Part shown: positions 43,193 to 54,922 of the stretch, in pieces
How positions within the stretch are numbered: position 1 is the stretch's first letter
Layout of the letters: each line of letters opens with the position of its first letter
NCBI GenBank assembly: GCA_023375675.1
Contig: JALQBC010000061.1
Coordinates: forward strand, 62,001 to 126,000
Length of the DNA: 64,000 bases
Source: Cytospora piceicola
Lineage: Eukaryota; Ascomycota; Sordariomycetes; Diaporthales; Cytosporaceae
Reading direction: 5' to 3'
Position numbers and translations under genes: made by a program
Notes under the pieces: generated by a model
What the model was told of the DNA's origin: nothing
The model's database searches: none
What the model saw: only the letters and a program-made list of their open reading frames with translations

Positions 43193-44791
43193 ATCTTATC
43201 TCATCGGGCAAGAAAAGCAAAACATCTGAGAAGGGAAGACGGAGATGGTGGTCTCCCTTCTTCCCGCTCTTCTGTTCTCGCTGCGCGGTTTCGTCTCGCG
43301 CACAGATCCCCTGGAATCAGGATACCGGCCGCGGCCGAGGAACAGTTCCCCTTGCGAGGCTAATGCGGGCTGATGCTCAAGCGGGGGGGTTAGGTACCGA
43401 CAGTACTGGTTAGATGAGGAGTAAACAAGCCGGTTCTACCCTCTCGTGCATGTACCGTACCGTCTGGGAGCTCTCGCATGTCGGGAGTATGTTCTGGGTG
43501 TGGACGGGGTCGACGATGTTGTCCGGCTGGCTGGCTGTGTGGCTGGAGGCACGAATGGGGAACAGGGCTTCCTTCTTCACCGGAACATATCGGTATCAGT
43601 ACTACCCCGAAAAAGATACTAAGCAGGACGATCAGGTCGAGGCTGTATTTTTTTAGGGCAGGCGACGAGGCAAACACCAATCCATGGATGAGCCACCCAA
43701 AGTCGTCACACTCCCCCCGTCAGTCTGACTTTGAAGTGCGACTTCCCTAATTCATCCCTTTGCTCGGCAAACCCTGAGATGAACACCAAGAGCAGCCCTT
43801 CTCACATACACAAGCCCCGTGATACCAGGGCAAGATCCGGAAAGGAGACCAGGCCGAGCCGCGACGTCGAGGTGTCCAGCAGCATCAAACACCACCCGGG
43901 CCAATCCTGGCAGGAAAAAAACGGTTCTGGATGAGGAAGGGAGACGGACGGGACACAGGCCTTTGGCCACCACCACCGATCGGAGGGAACAAACGCATTC
44001 TGCAAGATCCACCCACCCCCCCCCCCCAAAGAGGCAACGCGACGGGTGTTCCGCCCTGTTGCTTGGGAACCGGGAGCTGTGCGGCGTGGCGTGGGCTAAT
44101 CGCCCACATGACCTGCTCCTCCCTGCGGGAAAGAGGGGGACCAAGCGCGACTTCATGCGGACCTCCTGTGGGTGTGGCCGAGATCTTCAGCCCGCGGGCC
44201 TGGTTACCTCTCTCTCACTCAAGGGCGATGACGGAAGTAGGAAATATTGTCTATCTGTTTCAGTTAGGAAATGCCCGCTGCCCTACTAGCATCGCTGTTC
44301 GATGAGGTCGGATTTGCCCCGTGGTTGGGCCGAGCCAATGAAGACAGGCTTCAGGTAGAATCTTGAATTTGAGATACTATAATTTCCCTGATAGCACGAA
44401 GAGATTATCCTGACTTACAAGTGCACTACTCTCCCGCCACGGGCAGGCTTGCGTTATGGGTGAGAGAAGAGAAGTAGCCCAGAGCGACGCAACGACTGCC
44501 CACCATGATTAATGCCATGGATGCCCCGAGCCGAGCGTGGACATAATCTCTGGTCCGCATGGGCAAAGGGGGCATGAGGCCAATGCTGGAGTAGAGATAT
44601 TGCACGGCAGCTGACCTCACGGCGAAGGTGCCATCGGCCGACCCCCCGCCGCTCACAACACCCTCACAAGGAACACCCGGTCCCCTTGCAGCTCCATACT
44701 CCACTCGTAAGAGAACCACAAGTGACCCCCGTCAACATCATCTTGTCTCGCGCCCCCCCCCCCCATCCACCTGCCACTAGACAAGCCAGGC

Positions 44792-46612
44792 TCACCAGCC
44801 ATCCAGCACCGTGGCCTTCACCCACAGCCCCTTGGCAGGCTTGGACGTGACCCCCCCCTTGATCTCCATGTTCCTCTCGTCCATCTCCTCCCTGTCCCGC
44901 AGCTCGAACCCCATCGAGCCCACCCACGCGGCCAGCAGGCACGCGAGCTCGGCCCGCGCGAACCCCATCCCGATGCAGCTCCGCGGCCCGTGCAGGAACG
45001 TCAGGAACGCGTAGTTGCTGCTCGCCCCGCCCGCCCCCGCCGCCGACGACCTGTTGCCGTCCTTGTCCCCGTCCTCGCCCCCGTCCCCGTCCCCTCCCCC
45101 CTCGTGCCGGGGCATCCACCGGTCCGGGTTGAACTCGGCCGCGTCGGGCCCCCACAGCCGGGGGTCCTTGTTGGTCGCGGCGGGGGCCACGATGATGCGC
45201 GTGCCGCGGGGGATGCGCCGGCCCAGGATGGTCGTGTCCACGGCCGCCTCGCGCATCGTCATGGGCACGGGCGAGAAGTACCGCAGCACCTCGGAGCACA
45301 CGGCGTGCAGGTACGGCAGGCGGTCGACGTCGAGGCTCGAGATGCCGGCACCGCCGGCGCCGGCGCCGGCGCCGGGGAGCCGCCCCCGGACCTCCCTCCG
45401 GAGCCTCTCCTGCACGTCCGGGTGCCGGCAGAGCATGTAGACGGCCCAGGTCATGCTGCTGGCCGTGGTCTCGTGGCCGGCGGCGAGGAAGGTCATGAGC
45501 TGGTCGACCAGGTTGTCCTCGGCGAAGCCGCCGCTCGCGAGCGCCACCGAGAGGATGTCGGCGCCGGCGGGGGGCTCGCCGCGGGCCAGGGCCTCGGCCT
45601 TGTCGCGGACGAGGCCGCGGCAGACGCCGCGGACGACCCGGGCGGCCTCCCGGATGTCGCCGTTGCGGCGCACGGGGAGCCGCGCCACGGCCCACATGGG
45701 GAGCACGAAGGACAGCAGCCCGAGGAGCCGCGCCTGCGCCGACGGCCGGAACAGGTGGCTGTAGGTCCGGAACAGCTCGTTGCCCGGGTCCGCGGTGGCG
45801 CCGAAGTCGCGGCCCAGCCCGGCCACGCCGATGATGTCGAGGGTGATGCGCGACGCCCAGGCGCCGACCTCGAGGACCGCCGTCTTCCCGCCGCCGCCGT
45901 CCTCCCCCTCCTTGTCGGCGGCTGCGGCTTCTGGGCCCTCCTTGGCGGCGTCGGCGAGGATCTGCCGCGTCATGGCCTGGACGCCCTCGCGCGCCTTCTC
46001 CCAGAAGACCGGGTACAGGTCCTTGACGTGGCGAAAGGCAAAGGCCGGCATAAGGTGCTTTCGCTGGAATTTGTGCTCGTCGCCCTCGGCCAGGAGGAGG
46101 CCGACGCCTAGGATGCGGCTCATGGAGAAGCGGATCATACCGGGCTTGATAAAGTCATAGTTCTTGGTTACGAGGACCTCGGCGAGCGCCTTTGGGGAGC
46201 TGACCAAGACGCGCTCTTGGTTGAGCAAGCCCAGATATCGGATAAGGCCATCATTGGGCACGGTGTTTATCCTGTCATGTCGTTAGCAGGTATGGACTCG
46301 GTGCGGATGAGGGGGACAAGTCGATGTGGTTTACCATTCTAACATGGGCCAGCCCGTCGGCAGTCCTTGGATCTTGGAGTATTGTCCGTTGATCCAGGAA
46401 GGGTTCTTGGGCTCTGGTAGGCCGATCAAGGGAGAGAAAAACTTGGGATAGAGGATGGCAATCCAGAAGATCCAGCAGGCAAAGCACAGTATCCAGCTAC
46501 CTGCGAGATAGCGGAACAAGGTGGAAAGGGTCCATTTCAGTGCGAGGGTCGAAGTCGTAACATATGCTGTGGCGACCGCAGCGGCTGTTATCTGCTTGAA
46601 TGGAACATCCAT
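44792..46612 (-). CDS. Cytochrome P450 monooxygenase, microsomal
   Basis: Two exons, 46612-46335 and 46271-44792, with a 63-nt intron splitting the Trp of MLEW/INTVPND, give 585 aa. The N terminus has two hydrophobic segments (~10-32 and ~35-55), followed by a Pro-rich hinge (LPEPKNPSW), so it is membrane-anchored. P450 landmarks are in order: C-helix HKFQRKHLMPAF (W replaced by F), I-helix FLAAGHETTASS, K-helix EVLR, the PERF-region FNPDRW, and the haem loop FLHGPRSCIG with Cys525. Between FNPDRWM and the haem loop lies a ~30-residue Gly/Asp-rich insert (HEGGGDGDGGEDGDKDGN...), unusual for the family. A shorter acidic low-complexity insert follows the F-helix side (AAAADKEGEDGGGG). The substrate cannot be told. 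No secondary-metabolite backbone gene is nearby. Confidence 0.9.
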
Positions 46613-47674
46613 GATGCGTTTGATGTTGTTTCAGTGCAGTGCTGGTGTCACGTCGAGCTCGCCGGTCCCTCCTTGACTATACTATTTGCCAGGTAGGCAA
46701 TGATAGATATGTCTTCAGGGTGTTCAATCGCCCCTGATTGGACCAGTATGGAATAGAGACGGGCTGCACGTTTCGGTCCAATACACGTTGGTATGTACTA
46801 AGTATGTATGTACTATTCCCGATTCAGGGGCATACCGCGATTCCGATCCCGAGAGGCGAGAGGGGGATGAAATACGAGTCTGGGATGTCAGATGGTTCCT
46901 CCGGTCGAGGCGAGTGAGTAAAGGGGGCGTTCAATCATTATGCAGCAATGCTGGAGACAATGGAGCATCGGTAATACGTAGGCTCGCGCCGTACCGTCAG
47001 AGGCTGAAAGAGCAGGCTTTCAACCGCATGGCTCGATGCAGACAGATGTAAGTGACAGATGAGATGACAGACATGACGACAGGACAGGCGCTACGTCATG
47101 GTAAATAAGAAGTAAGCATGGTAAAAAACCAAGTGGTCTGTCTGGTTGGTCTGAAGGCACTGCGTGGAAAGCCAACGGTCGGTTACAGGTAGATAGATAC
47201 CATACCATACCTATTACAGGTACCTGAATCAAACTTTGTGACCCTCCATCAGATGTCCGGGACGGGCATCGGAGACTAAACAGGCGTGGGCGTATGCGGC
47301 TGCAGCTATGAGCTCCGTAGAAAGCTCATCTTGGTTGTCTTCTCGAGCGGAGATGGATGCTATATAGCTTTTTTTCTTCTTTTTTTTTCTTGGGTTGGGG
47401 CCATGACGGTTGTTGTGTCAACTGGTCTGTGTGAAGGAGAGGAGAGTTGAGAGTGGAAAATTATTATGTACCTACTTAAGTACTAAGTAAGTATGAAAGA
47501 AGCACAGTACTGTGGTAGATCTGTGGTGTGGTGGTGGGCGGGAGGCCCGCAGTGGTGGTGGTGGGGTTGTAGTGTACCATTCAGCAGCGGAGCCCCACTG
47601 TACCAGCTTCTATAAATTCTTCACCTTTGTAAATGTAACAGTAACAGTAGCAGTAACAGCGCTGGCCTCTTAAA
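46613..47674. other. Intergenic region (P450 promoter side)
   Basis: About 1 kb upstream of the P450 and downstream of the DUF3632 gene, with T-runs near 47370-47392 and a TACCTACTTAAGTACTAAGTA imperfect palindrome near 47468. No gene recognised. Confidence 0.45.
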
Positions 47675-48704
47675 CTATAACGCCTCGGCATCCACCACCC
47701 CAGCCAGAGCCTTCTCGACCGCAGCCTTGACCTTCGCATCCGCGATGCCCCCCTCGTGGATCTCCTTGAGCCTGGCCACCCAGCCGTTCCACTTGTCCAG
47801 ATTCCACTTCGGGTGATCAGCCTTGACCATGTCGGCACGAAGCTTGCCGCCACAGTGCAGCATCCATTGCGCGGCGACAGTGAGCCGGCAGCTGCCGAGC
47901 TTTCCTGGCGGCAGTTGGCCGTCCAGGCCAAGGCCCAGCGGGATGTCGATGCTCGGGTACTTGTTCCAGTCCTCATAATGGTCGTAGGACCCCTCCGCCG
48001 TGCAACGAGCCACAAAGCTGGAGAAGTTGACCCACTCGTCGCACCTCCGCTCGAACGCCGCCTTCTTGGCTTCCTCAGGCGGCGGTCCTGAGCTGACTGG
48101 TGGTGGAAGTCAGTTAAATGCCTAACCGGTTTATTAAAAAGAGCAGAGGGAGTATTACCAAAGCATGCATTCCACCTATCCTCAGTGGAGAAGGCGAAGA
48201 CAGGGTCTCTCGTATAGACCAGGGTATCCTCCTAGCACCCAGGTCAGTACCGCCTACACGCAAGCCCTTTGAATAAAGTATGCAGTGGTGATTACTTACA
48301 TCCATAATCTTGAAAGCCTTTGGTGGCAGTTTTCGAAGCTCGGCAACAAGTTGCACCAAGGCATCCTGTCGAGCATCGTCGCAGTCGATGAACGTCACAA
48401 CCGACAGTATCAGGCCGTAGAGACGCTCCAGAAACATTGTCATGCCTCTGTCGTCCGCGCCCTTGAGCAGCGGATCCGAGGGGAGGTAGGCGTCTCCATA
48501 GTCTGCGTCGATACGACGGGCTGCTTCTCGGGCTGCCTCGGGCCCGTGCTCCGGGAATGTCGTCAACAGGTCGAGGAGGATCGATGAGACTTGCGACGCA
48601 ACTCCGCCCGCCGCGTCTTCTGATATCTCCCGTGTCAGCTCTTCTCTCCACGGCTCAGTCGCCGTTGCATCGTCAACATGGCCGGGGGCTGCTTGGTGAG
48701 CCAT
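47675..48704 (-). CDS. DUF3632 family protein
   Basis: Three exons, 48704-48300, 48231-48159 and 48096-47675, with introns of 68 and 62 nt, give 299 aa. The start MAHQAAPGHVDD is preferred. An in-frame upstream start near 48812 would add a short hydrophobic stretch and an odd N terminus. Exon 1 encodes a helical region (EISEDAAGGVASQVSSILLDLL, FLERLYGLILSVVTFIDCDDARQDALVQLVAELRKLPP). Exon 2 has RWNACF. Exon 3 carries DEWVNFSSFVARCTAEG and RLTVAAQWMLHCG, the conserved core of fungal DUF3632 proteins, and ends EKALAGVVDAEAL. The family is widespread and expanded in filamentous ascomycetes; its function is unknown. No membrane segment in the preferred model. Confidence 0.82.
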
Positions 48705-50913
48705 ATTGCCGCAAACAAAGAAAAAAAGGGAAGTGTAATGACCAAGAGGCAATTTGAAGACAAGAGTGAGGTATGGTGCTCGTGTGGCTCGTGTGGTGCT
48801 TCTCTCAGGCAAATATTGGGCGGGAACGTCTATCCTGACACTTGTGCTGGTGGTGCCTTAAGTAGACCTGGCCCTGCCTTCGCTCAGATACTACGTCAGG
48901 GGGGGGGGGTGTCGATGGACAGGGTATTTATTATAGGATTCAACATTTAGGCTTCTGAAAGGGCCACCTCAAAGGGCCACCATGATATAGCTTAAGTAGT
49001 TAGTAATCCACAAGTTTCACATGAAACGGATCCCAGCTGAGTGAGCCTAAAGGATTGATTGACACTATAGCGCACTTGAGGCCTTGTCAGCCCGGCCAGC
49101 TTCGGTACTTGGGTACTGTAGATACGGTAGGTTTCAATGTTTGGGACTTATGATTAGGGAACGTAAACCCCACTATAACCACTACTTGGTCCAATTGTAG
49201 TCGCAAGATCCCAAGTGCATCTTAACAGCGTAAAACAATATTTTTACGATTGAAACTAGCTAGGTATCAATATGATATATCGCTTTTTCAACCTATGGCT
49301 TGCAGGCTTTGGTCTTATAATAGAACCCTATTGCTTCAACCTCTTAAATCCACTCAAAACCAGTCTTCGTCTGCTTACCTACAAAACCTCTGGCTTCAAA
49401 GAAGCAAGGAAAGTAAAGAGAGGAAGAAGGACCTCCTAAAATTACCATGGCGATCTCTTGGGACGATCCTTGGGATATACTTCAACTCTTAAGGTTAACT
49501 TATGCCGAGACTAGCTAGGTAGTGTACCGACCCCCATGCTCTCGAGACATCCATATATAGTAATTGAGAACCCATCTCTTACATTCACAGCTCCTAAAGT
49601 ACTATGTACCGAGATAATGACCGTACTAAAAGTACTGCTCCCTGCACGGAAGTACCTCCGTGGACACATTTCTCAAAATACTGTTTGAACGCCACACCCA
49701 TGTGGTTATTTTGAATCCTCCCTTCTACCCAGTGATAGGCTAGCACCATCCAGGCCATTATACAATAAATTACCTGTGTAATACCATCCCTGCCAGCCTG
49801 TCAGCCCATCCTCATTTTGTCGTCCATATGGCCTCTTCCTTCGGCTATCTGTCGTGTGCGCTACCTTGCAGCACACAAATCTTCCTCCCCTATGTGGATG
49901 ATCATGCTCGCAGACTGCTATGGCCCGTGAATGATACCAATGCTGCCGTCGGCCCACATGGCCGGGTGTTCCCTCACCCCTTGACCTTGATTCACTATTG
50001 ATTTCATCTATATCGTCATCGAACCAAATATATATCCATGTTGAAGCTCGACCGGTACCTTAACTTAATTGGGCTACTTTCCCTGGTTCTCGCTACTCAC
50101 TTAGGTACACAAATGGGGTCATGGACGGTCAGTTCGATAACTGATATAATAATTATAGCACACTTTGTTTGTAGGAGTTTTGATGACCAGTGGTCACAAA
50201 TCTCTTGTTAGGTCAACCTCACACGCTCCCTTGTCCTTTTATGTGTACTACTCCTTCAATTGGCCGAGGTCTTCCTGACTTGAGTCTCAGGGTGAGAGGA
50301 TGTTTCCACAGAGCAATGGCATGCAGCAGACTCCAGGAAGCCCGGGAGCCGGTTGAACTCGGCTGGACCAGCCTCACCCCCTCCTCCGACCTCTTTCGTG
50401 TGTATGAAACCTGCAGGTCGCCCGGGGGTCTGTCTGACTTGAGTCTCAAGCTGAGAGAAGGTTCTCACAGAGCTGTGGCATGCATCAGACCCCAGGAAGC
50501 CCGGGAGCTGGTTGAACGAGGCTGGACCAGCCTCACCCCCCTCCTTCGACCTCTCTGTGTGTTACACCTGCAGGTCACCTGAGGACCGTCTGGTCCGAGT
50601 ATCAAGATTGGAGAAGGCTCGCGCAGAGGAAGCTATGGGGAGGAGACGAGGTGGATACTCGGCCATGTAGCAGCGCCCAGTGAGCTCCAGGGCTCAGAGA
50701 AACTCGCCTTCGAACGTTGATGGTCAAGATATACATATATGTATGCTCTTGCATTGTCTTCAACCTTCCGTTATTCTTCAGACACAACAACTACAACTTA
50801 AAGAATAATCAGAGTGTTTGATACACTCCCAGAGCAGCATCACAACTGCTCCTACTTTTATATATACACATACCCAAACACCCGCCAAAACCTGCCTCCA
50901 AGAAACCCTAATC
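48705..50913. other. AT-richer intergenic region with tandem duplication
   Basis: 2.2 kb, clearly less GC-rich than the neighbouring genes between ~48.95 and 50.2 kb. It includes a G-run near 48899, a 158-bp tandem duplication (50268-50631), and a leader-like stretch before the next gene. No gene recognised. The AT-rich part could be old, mutated repeat DNA. Confidence 0.5.
50268..50631. repeat. Imperfect tandem duplication, ~158-bp unit, 2.3 copies
   Basis: Copy 1 is 50268-50426, copy 2 is 50427-50583 and a partial copy 3 is 50584-50631. Shared blocks include CTGACTTGAGTCTCA, CAGGAAGCCCGGGAGC and GCTGGACCAGCCTCACCCCC. Many of the differences are transitions (C/T, G/A). Confidence 0.8.
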
Positions 50914-51776
50914 ATGTCTAGTTACCGTCCCAGGCGCAACTCTGAGGTGGATGACCACAGATACTCGAGTACTGTAAGACTTTCCTCTCTTCCGTCTTAA
51001 ACCCCCAGGTTGCCTTAGACGATAAACCCCCTTCCCGGCCCCCGCCACACCGGGAGAAACACACACGCTGACAGCCACCGACCTCAAACAGCAACACAAC
51101 ACACGGCACGGGCCCGTCCCGTCGAGCTCGGTCAGGAGGGAGGCCGAGAGGGCCTCGGCCTACCCGGCGGGGCAGCCGGGGCGCTCGGGGTTCCCGCACG
51201 AGTACCGCAACAGCGAGGGCCCGGCGACGGCGCCGCGGCGCATCTTCGACGGCCTCGACACGCGCGGCGGGCGGCCGATGGAGGAGTATCCCGTGGGCCT
51301 CCCTCGGCAGGCGGACCGGTTCGACTACGACCGGCCCTCGGCCAAGGCCAAGAAGGTGGACCGGCCGGTGCCGCCGGCGCAGCGCGCCGCCGCCGTGGGC
51401 GCGGCCTACCCCGGCGCGGCGGCCTGGCCCGGCGCCCGCACGGCCGCCCCCAACGACCCGGGCCCGCTGCGCGCCGCCGGCGTCCGGAGGCCCGACGCGT
51501 CGCTCACGGCCGCCGGCCTCATGCAGCACCCGGCCGGCAACATGAGGGGGTTCGAGGCCGTGCCGAGGGAGCCCATCGACAGGGACGGGAGGCGGGCCGC
51601 CGACAGGGTCCGGGACGACAGGGACATGCGGGGCGCCTCCAGCTACCCGCCTCGCTATGCCAGCTCGACGGAGCTCTACGGTTGGTTGCCCTCTGTCTGG
51701 CCGGGTGGGTGAGATGATTGAATGCTGACGTGTGTTTTTCTGAGCAGACAGGGAAAAGAGGTACCGAAAGCGTTGA
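50914..51776 (+). CDS. Hypothetical Arg/Pro/Ala-rich disordered protein (225 aa)
   Basis: Three exons, 50914-50973, 51092-51680 and 51748-51776, with introns of 118 and 67 nt; all junctions keep frame. Exon 1 encodes MSSYRPRRNSEVDDHRYSST. Exon 2 is rich in Arg, Pro, Ala and Asp, with no clear secondary structure except a repeated theme of FxYDRPSAK / FPHEYRNSE / PREPIDRDGRR. Exon 3 adds only DREKRYRKR before the TGA. The second donor is GTTGGT, an uncommon form; without it the protein would end WLPSVWPGG, which looks less natural than the basic end. Exon 2 is far more GC-rich than the flanking DNA, which supports coding. No domain is recognised; perhaps a nuclear or RNA-associated disordered protein, but that is speculation. 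Confidence 0.62.
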
Positions 51777-53848
51777 GCAGTTGGCAGTCACACGGACACG
51801 ATGTACTTGACGCTCTGGAAGTGAGAGTACTGGAATGCCTCTGGTAGGCGACCACAGGAGCTTGGAGTTTGGAGTTTTGGTTATTGGTATGGTATGGTAA
51901 CCACGTTGGAGATAATTTGCCATAAATACTATTCTTGTTTTGGGCTGGCCCCTTTGACAAACTTATTCACTTCGTACTTAGTGTCTCGGGATTTGTTAAA
52001 TTGTTTCGTTGAATTCTGTTGAAAACACCCCAGCCCTTCTACAGAAGTAAGTGTATCAGCCTATATAGCCTGATGCTACGGTATATGTATCAATTAGTTA
52101 CGGAGAATCGAAATGGCCCGGAGAGCAGAAATTAGATGTGTGTAGTAGACAGAAGACATCTGGTGCTTTAAGCTTTATGATGCGGCTTCTCTTCTGCTAT
52201 TGCAATTATCTAACTCTCATTTACTCTATATATATTCCTAAGCTGTAAAGATCAGCAAGTCTACGTGGGAAATTATAGTTTGAAAAATTCCAGTACTCCA
52301 GTCTTCCATTCGTTATCATCTTAAGGTCTAGATTATTATACCGATGATGTGTTTTCCTTTCTTACCTATGTAAATAAACGATTCATCCATGATTTTTTTG
52401 TTATAATCAATACATATCTTGAGCACACTACTCCTTGTATTTCACATTCTGGTATTGACGTGTTAACTCGCTGTCCTCTTTAGTAACCTCACCCTTGGGT
52501 CTATCTAGGTTCTTTGGCAACCTAAATTTCTGTGAGACAGAACATATTGATTCCAACCACTACTTCAAGTACAGATAGGAGATTACTGCTGGCATTCGAG
52601 GCCATCTTGTCTGGGAAATCTCCTCCTCAGCCTTCCTAGTTCAAGCCCGACACCTTACTGGATTCTCCTTCAATGTTGTTATCCAGTCCTAAGTAACCTG
52701 TTTCGAGTGTGGCAGCTACTCCAGATGTCTGGATCAACAGATTGTGGAACCCGAGCAAGTCAGAGACGAAGTTGTTAGAGTGCCTACGTCGGAGGTCTGG
52801 AGAATGGTCCTGAATTTAGTGATGCACACCTCATTCCGGGTCACTTACTCCAGGTGAAGTCGTGGGAGGGCAGTCCTATATAGAACAACCAGATTCGAAA
52901 GCAGAGTATGTATCGAATGGTTTTATATATCCTAGTAACTTTTGAGCTGTAAAGACCAGCATGAGGACAAATTCTTTTGAATACGCCCCGGGAAGCTGAC
53001 ATCTGGACGTAGTGTCAACGTCGGTAATTTTTAACACACACAGAATTGCAAAGCGTACTCGAGTATCTAACAGAAAATGTCTGAAGACTTATTATATCAT
53101 AGTATATAACCTTCTTGGGACGTAGATATAACGAAAGGTATGCGTAGCTTGAGCATTAGCGGCGAAGGAGTAACACGCATATACCGTCATAACGCAAAGC
53201 CCGTCCTAATAGGTTTACCCAGATGCAATACTGCAACCTATTCCTGGAGACATACTTCAAGAGATAACAATATAATTAAAATAAATGCTTGATTTACAAT
53301 AGAATCACGTTTGTTAGCAAGCTATCTCGCTACGGATAGAGCGCCAGTGGTTTGACATACAACTTGGAAAACAACACTCCTATTCTGAGCCATAAGTCAA
53401 GTGGTTGACATCAAGTCGGTATACCGTGCGATTCAATCAAGTTCCCAAGGGAATTCGGAAGAAAGAAATATGGGAGCACGATAGGCGGGACCACCAGCAG
53501 AGAGGCCGTGTGTGAGATGAAGGCGCGCGTGTGTCTGAGGTTGGGCAAAGTAATGCGGCCGTACCATAACACACGAGCACACTTTCGAGACCAAAACGAT
53601 AAACACGGTTAGGTTTCAGTTGTTGCTTCCACCATTAATGACCAGTTTGCCCTGTCGATACCCAACCTTTCTCGTCCAAGCACTCGGGGCCATCACACTC
53701 CCTGCCCACCACGACGACGGCGTGTAGCCACCAGGAACTGCGGCATCGTCTTCATTAAAACTACCCAGTAAAACATCCAAACCCAACAAGACAGCACAGC
53801 TTCCACTCAAGAACTCTACCTCATGCCTACCACAGCCATCATAGGGGC
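51777..53848. other. AT-rich intergenic region
   Basis: About 2 kb of AT-rich DNA, most marked from 51950 to 53400, with no ORF over 60 codons. Two related segments with AGCTGTAAAGAYCAGCA occur at ~52241-52257 and ~52949-52965, preceded in both cases by a TATATAT stretch and CCTA. This looks like remnants of a repeat that has been mutated toward AT. No gene recognised. Confidence 0.5.
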
Positions 53849-54922
53849 CTACGCCGGCGCAGAAGAAGAAGAAGCATCCCCACCCCCACCACCAACCTTC
53901 CCCTTCCCCCTCCCCTTCGCCCTCTCCCCGGCGATCCACCCCAGGAACATCCCCACATCCTTCGCGATCTGCCCCGGGACGGCCCTCGTCTGCAGCCACA
54001 TGGGCAGCACCCCCCTCGCGTCGCTGGCCGTGGCCATGATCCACTCGATCTGCCCGTCACCGCTGCCGCTGCTGCCGCTTCCACCCGGCGGCGGCAGCCG
54101 CCGCACCCTCTCGACGGACGCGTACGCCCCGACGACGACGCCCTTCTCGGCAGAGAGCCCGGCCAGCTCCCGCATCCCGCCCTCCGCGAAGTCGTCCACC
54201 GTGACGGAGACCACGACGAACTCGTCGACGTCGTCGGCACTAGCACCAGCAGCGCCGCCGCCGCCCACCGCGGACGCGATCAGCTGCACCACGGGGAACA
54301 CCCGGGGCCTCAGCGGCGGCGGGATCCTGTGCTTCATCTCCACGAGGGACAGCCCGAACCGGCCCCACTCCACGCCGCCCACCTCGACCGGGTCCAGCCG
54401 GCCCCCCGGGGACCCCGCCACCGCGGCGCCGCCCTCCGCCCACGTGACGGCCACCCGGCGGCCCAGGACCCCCGGCGTGAACAGCTCCTCCGTCTCGGCG
54501 TGCCTGTCGCGGATGCAGTCGACGAACTCGGCCCAGCACGCCGAGCGGCCCGCCGGGGGGCAGGAGTCGGCGTGCACGGACCGGCGGCACACCCACGTGT
54601 CCCTCTCCTCCCCCTCCCCATTCCCGCCCCTCACCGTCACCACCCTCTCGGTGACGTCCACCTTGGCGTCCGACTCCGGCAGCGTCTTCCTCCCCTTGGG
54701 CTTCCAGAGGGCGCCCGGGCCCTCCGCCGCCGCCGCCGCCGAATTCTCCTTGGGCGCCACCGTGTCGATGAAGGGCACGCCCTCCCGGAGCAGCGCGGCG
54801 ATGAAGGGCCGCAGCTCGGCCGCGGTGGCCGACGGTGGGGGCAGCTGGGAGGTCTTGAGGCCCGCGACGCGGAGGAGCGGCGGGCCTGTGGTGGTGTTGT
54901 CGGCGTTGTTGTGGTCCGTCAT
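53849..54922 (-). CDS. DUF3074 (START-like) domain protein
   Basis: Single exon, 357 aa from ATG 54922 (MTDHNNADNTTT). A longer frame from 55075 exists but its start is less natural. Residues ~35-60 have LRPFIAALLREGVPFIDTV. A basic motif (WKPKGRKTLP) follows. The core has RDTWVCRRSVHAD, WAEFVDCIRDRHAETEELFTPGV, WGRFGLSLVEMKHRIPPPLRPRVFPVVQLI, DEFVVVSVTVDDF and AYASVERVRRLP. It then has EWIMATASDARGVLPMWLQTRAVPGQIAKDVGMFLGWIAGER. This order matches the fungal DUF3074 family, thought to have the helix-grip START fold that binds lipids. No signal peptide. It is on the same strand as CYP51 and the ABC transporter, but there is no evidence of a shared pathway. Confidence 0.82.
   Translation of the reverse strand: MTDHNNADNTTTGPPLLRVAGLKTSQLPPPSATAAELRPFIAALLREGVPFIDTVAPKENSAAAAAEGPGALWKPKGRKTLPESDAKVDVTERVVTVRGGNGEGEERDTWVCRRSVHADSCPPAGRSACWAEFVDCIRDRHAETEELFTPGVLGRRVAVTWAEGGAAVAGSPGGRLDPVEVGGVEWGRFGLSLVEMKHRIPPPLRPRVFPVVQLIASAVGGGGAAGASADDVDEFVVVSVTVDDFAEGGMRELAGLSAEKGVVVGAYASVERVRRLPPPGGSGSSGSGDGQIEWIMATASDARGVLPMWLQTRAVPGQIAKDVGMFLGWIAGERAKGRGKGKVGGGGGDASSSSAPA

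Larger units (their letters stand above)
42334..44791. other. Convergent intergenic region
   Basis: 2.5 kb between the Myb-like gene and the 3' end of the P450. It has a (GTAT)n-type stretch at 43040-43102, (AATCTC)n at 43169-43192, and homopolymer C-runs near 44018 and 44755. No gene recognised. Confidence 0.5.

Noticed and set aside
44990..46111. 373-codon plus-strand ORF opposite the P450
   Set aside because: Shadow; the minus strand has all P450 signature motifs.
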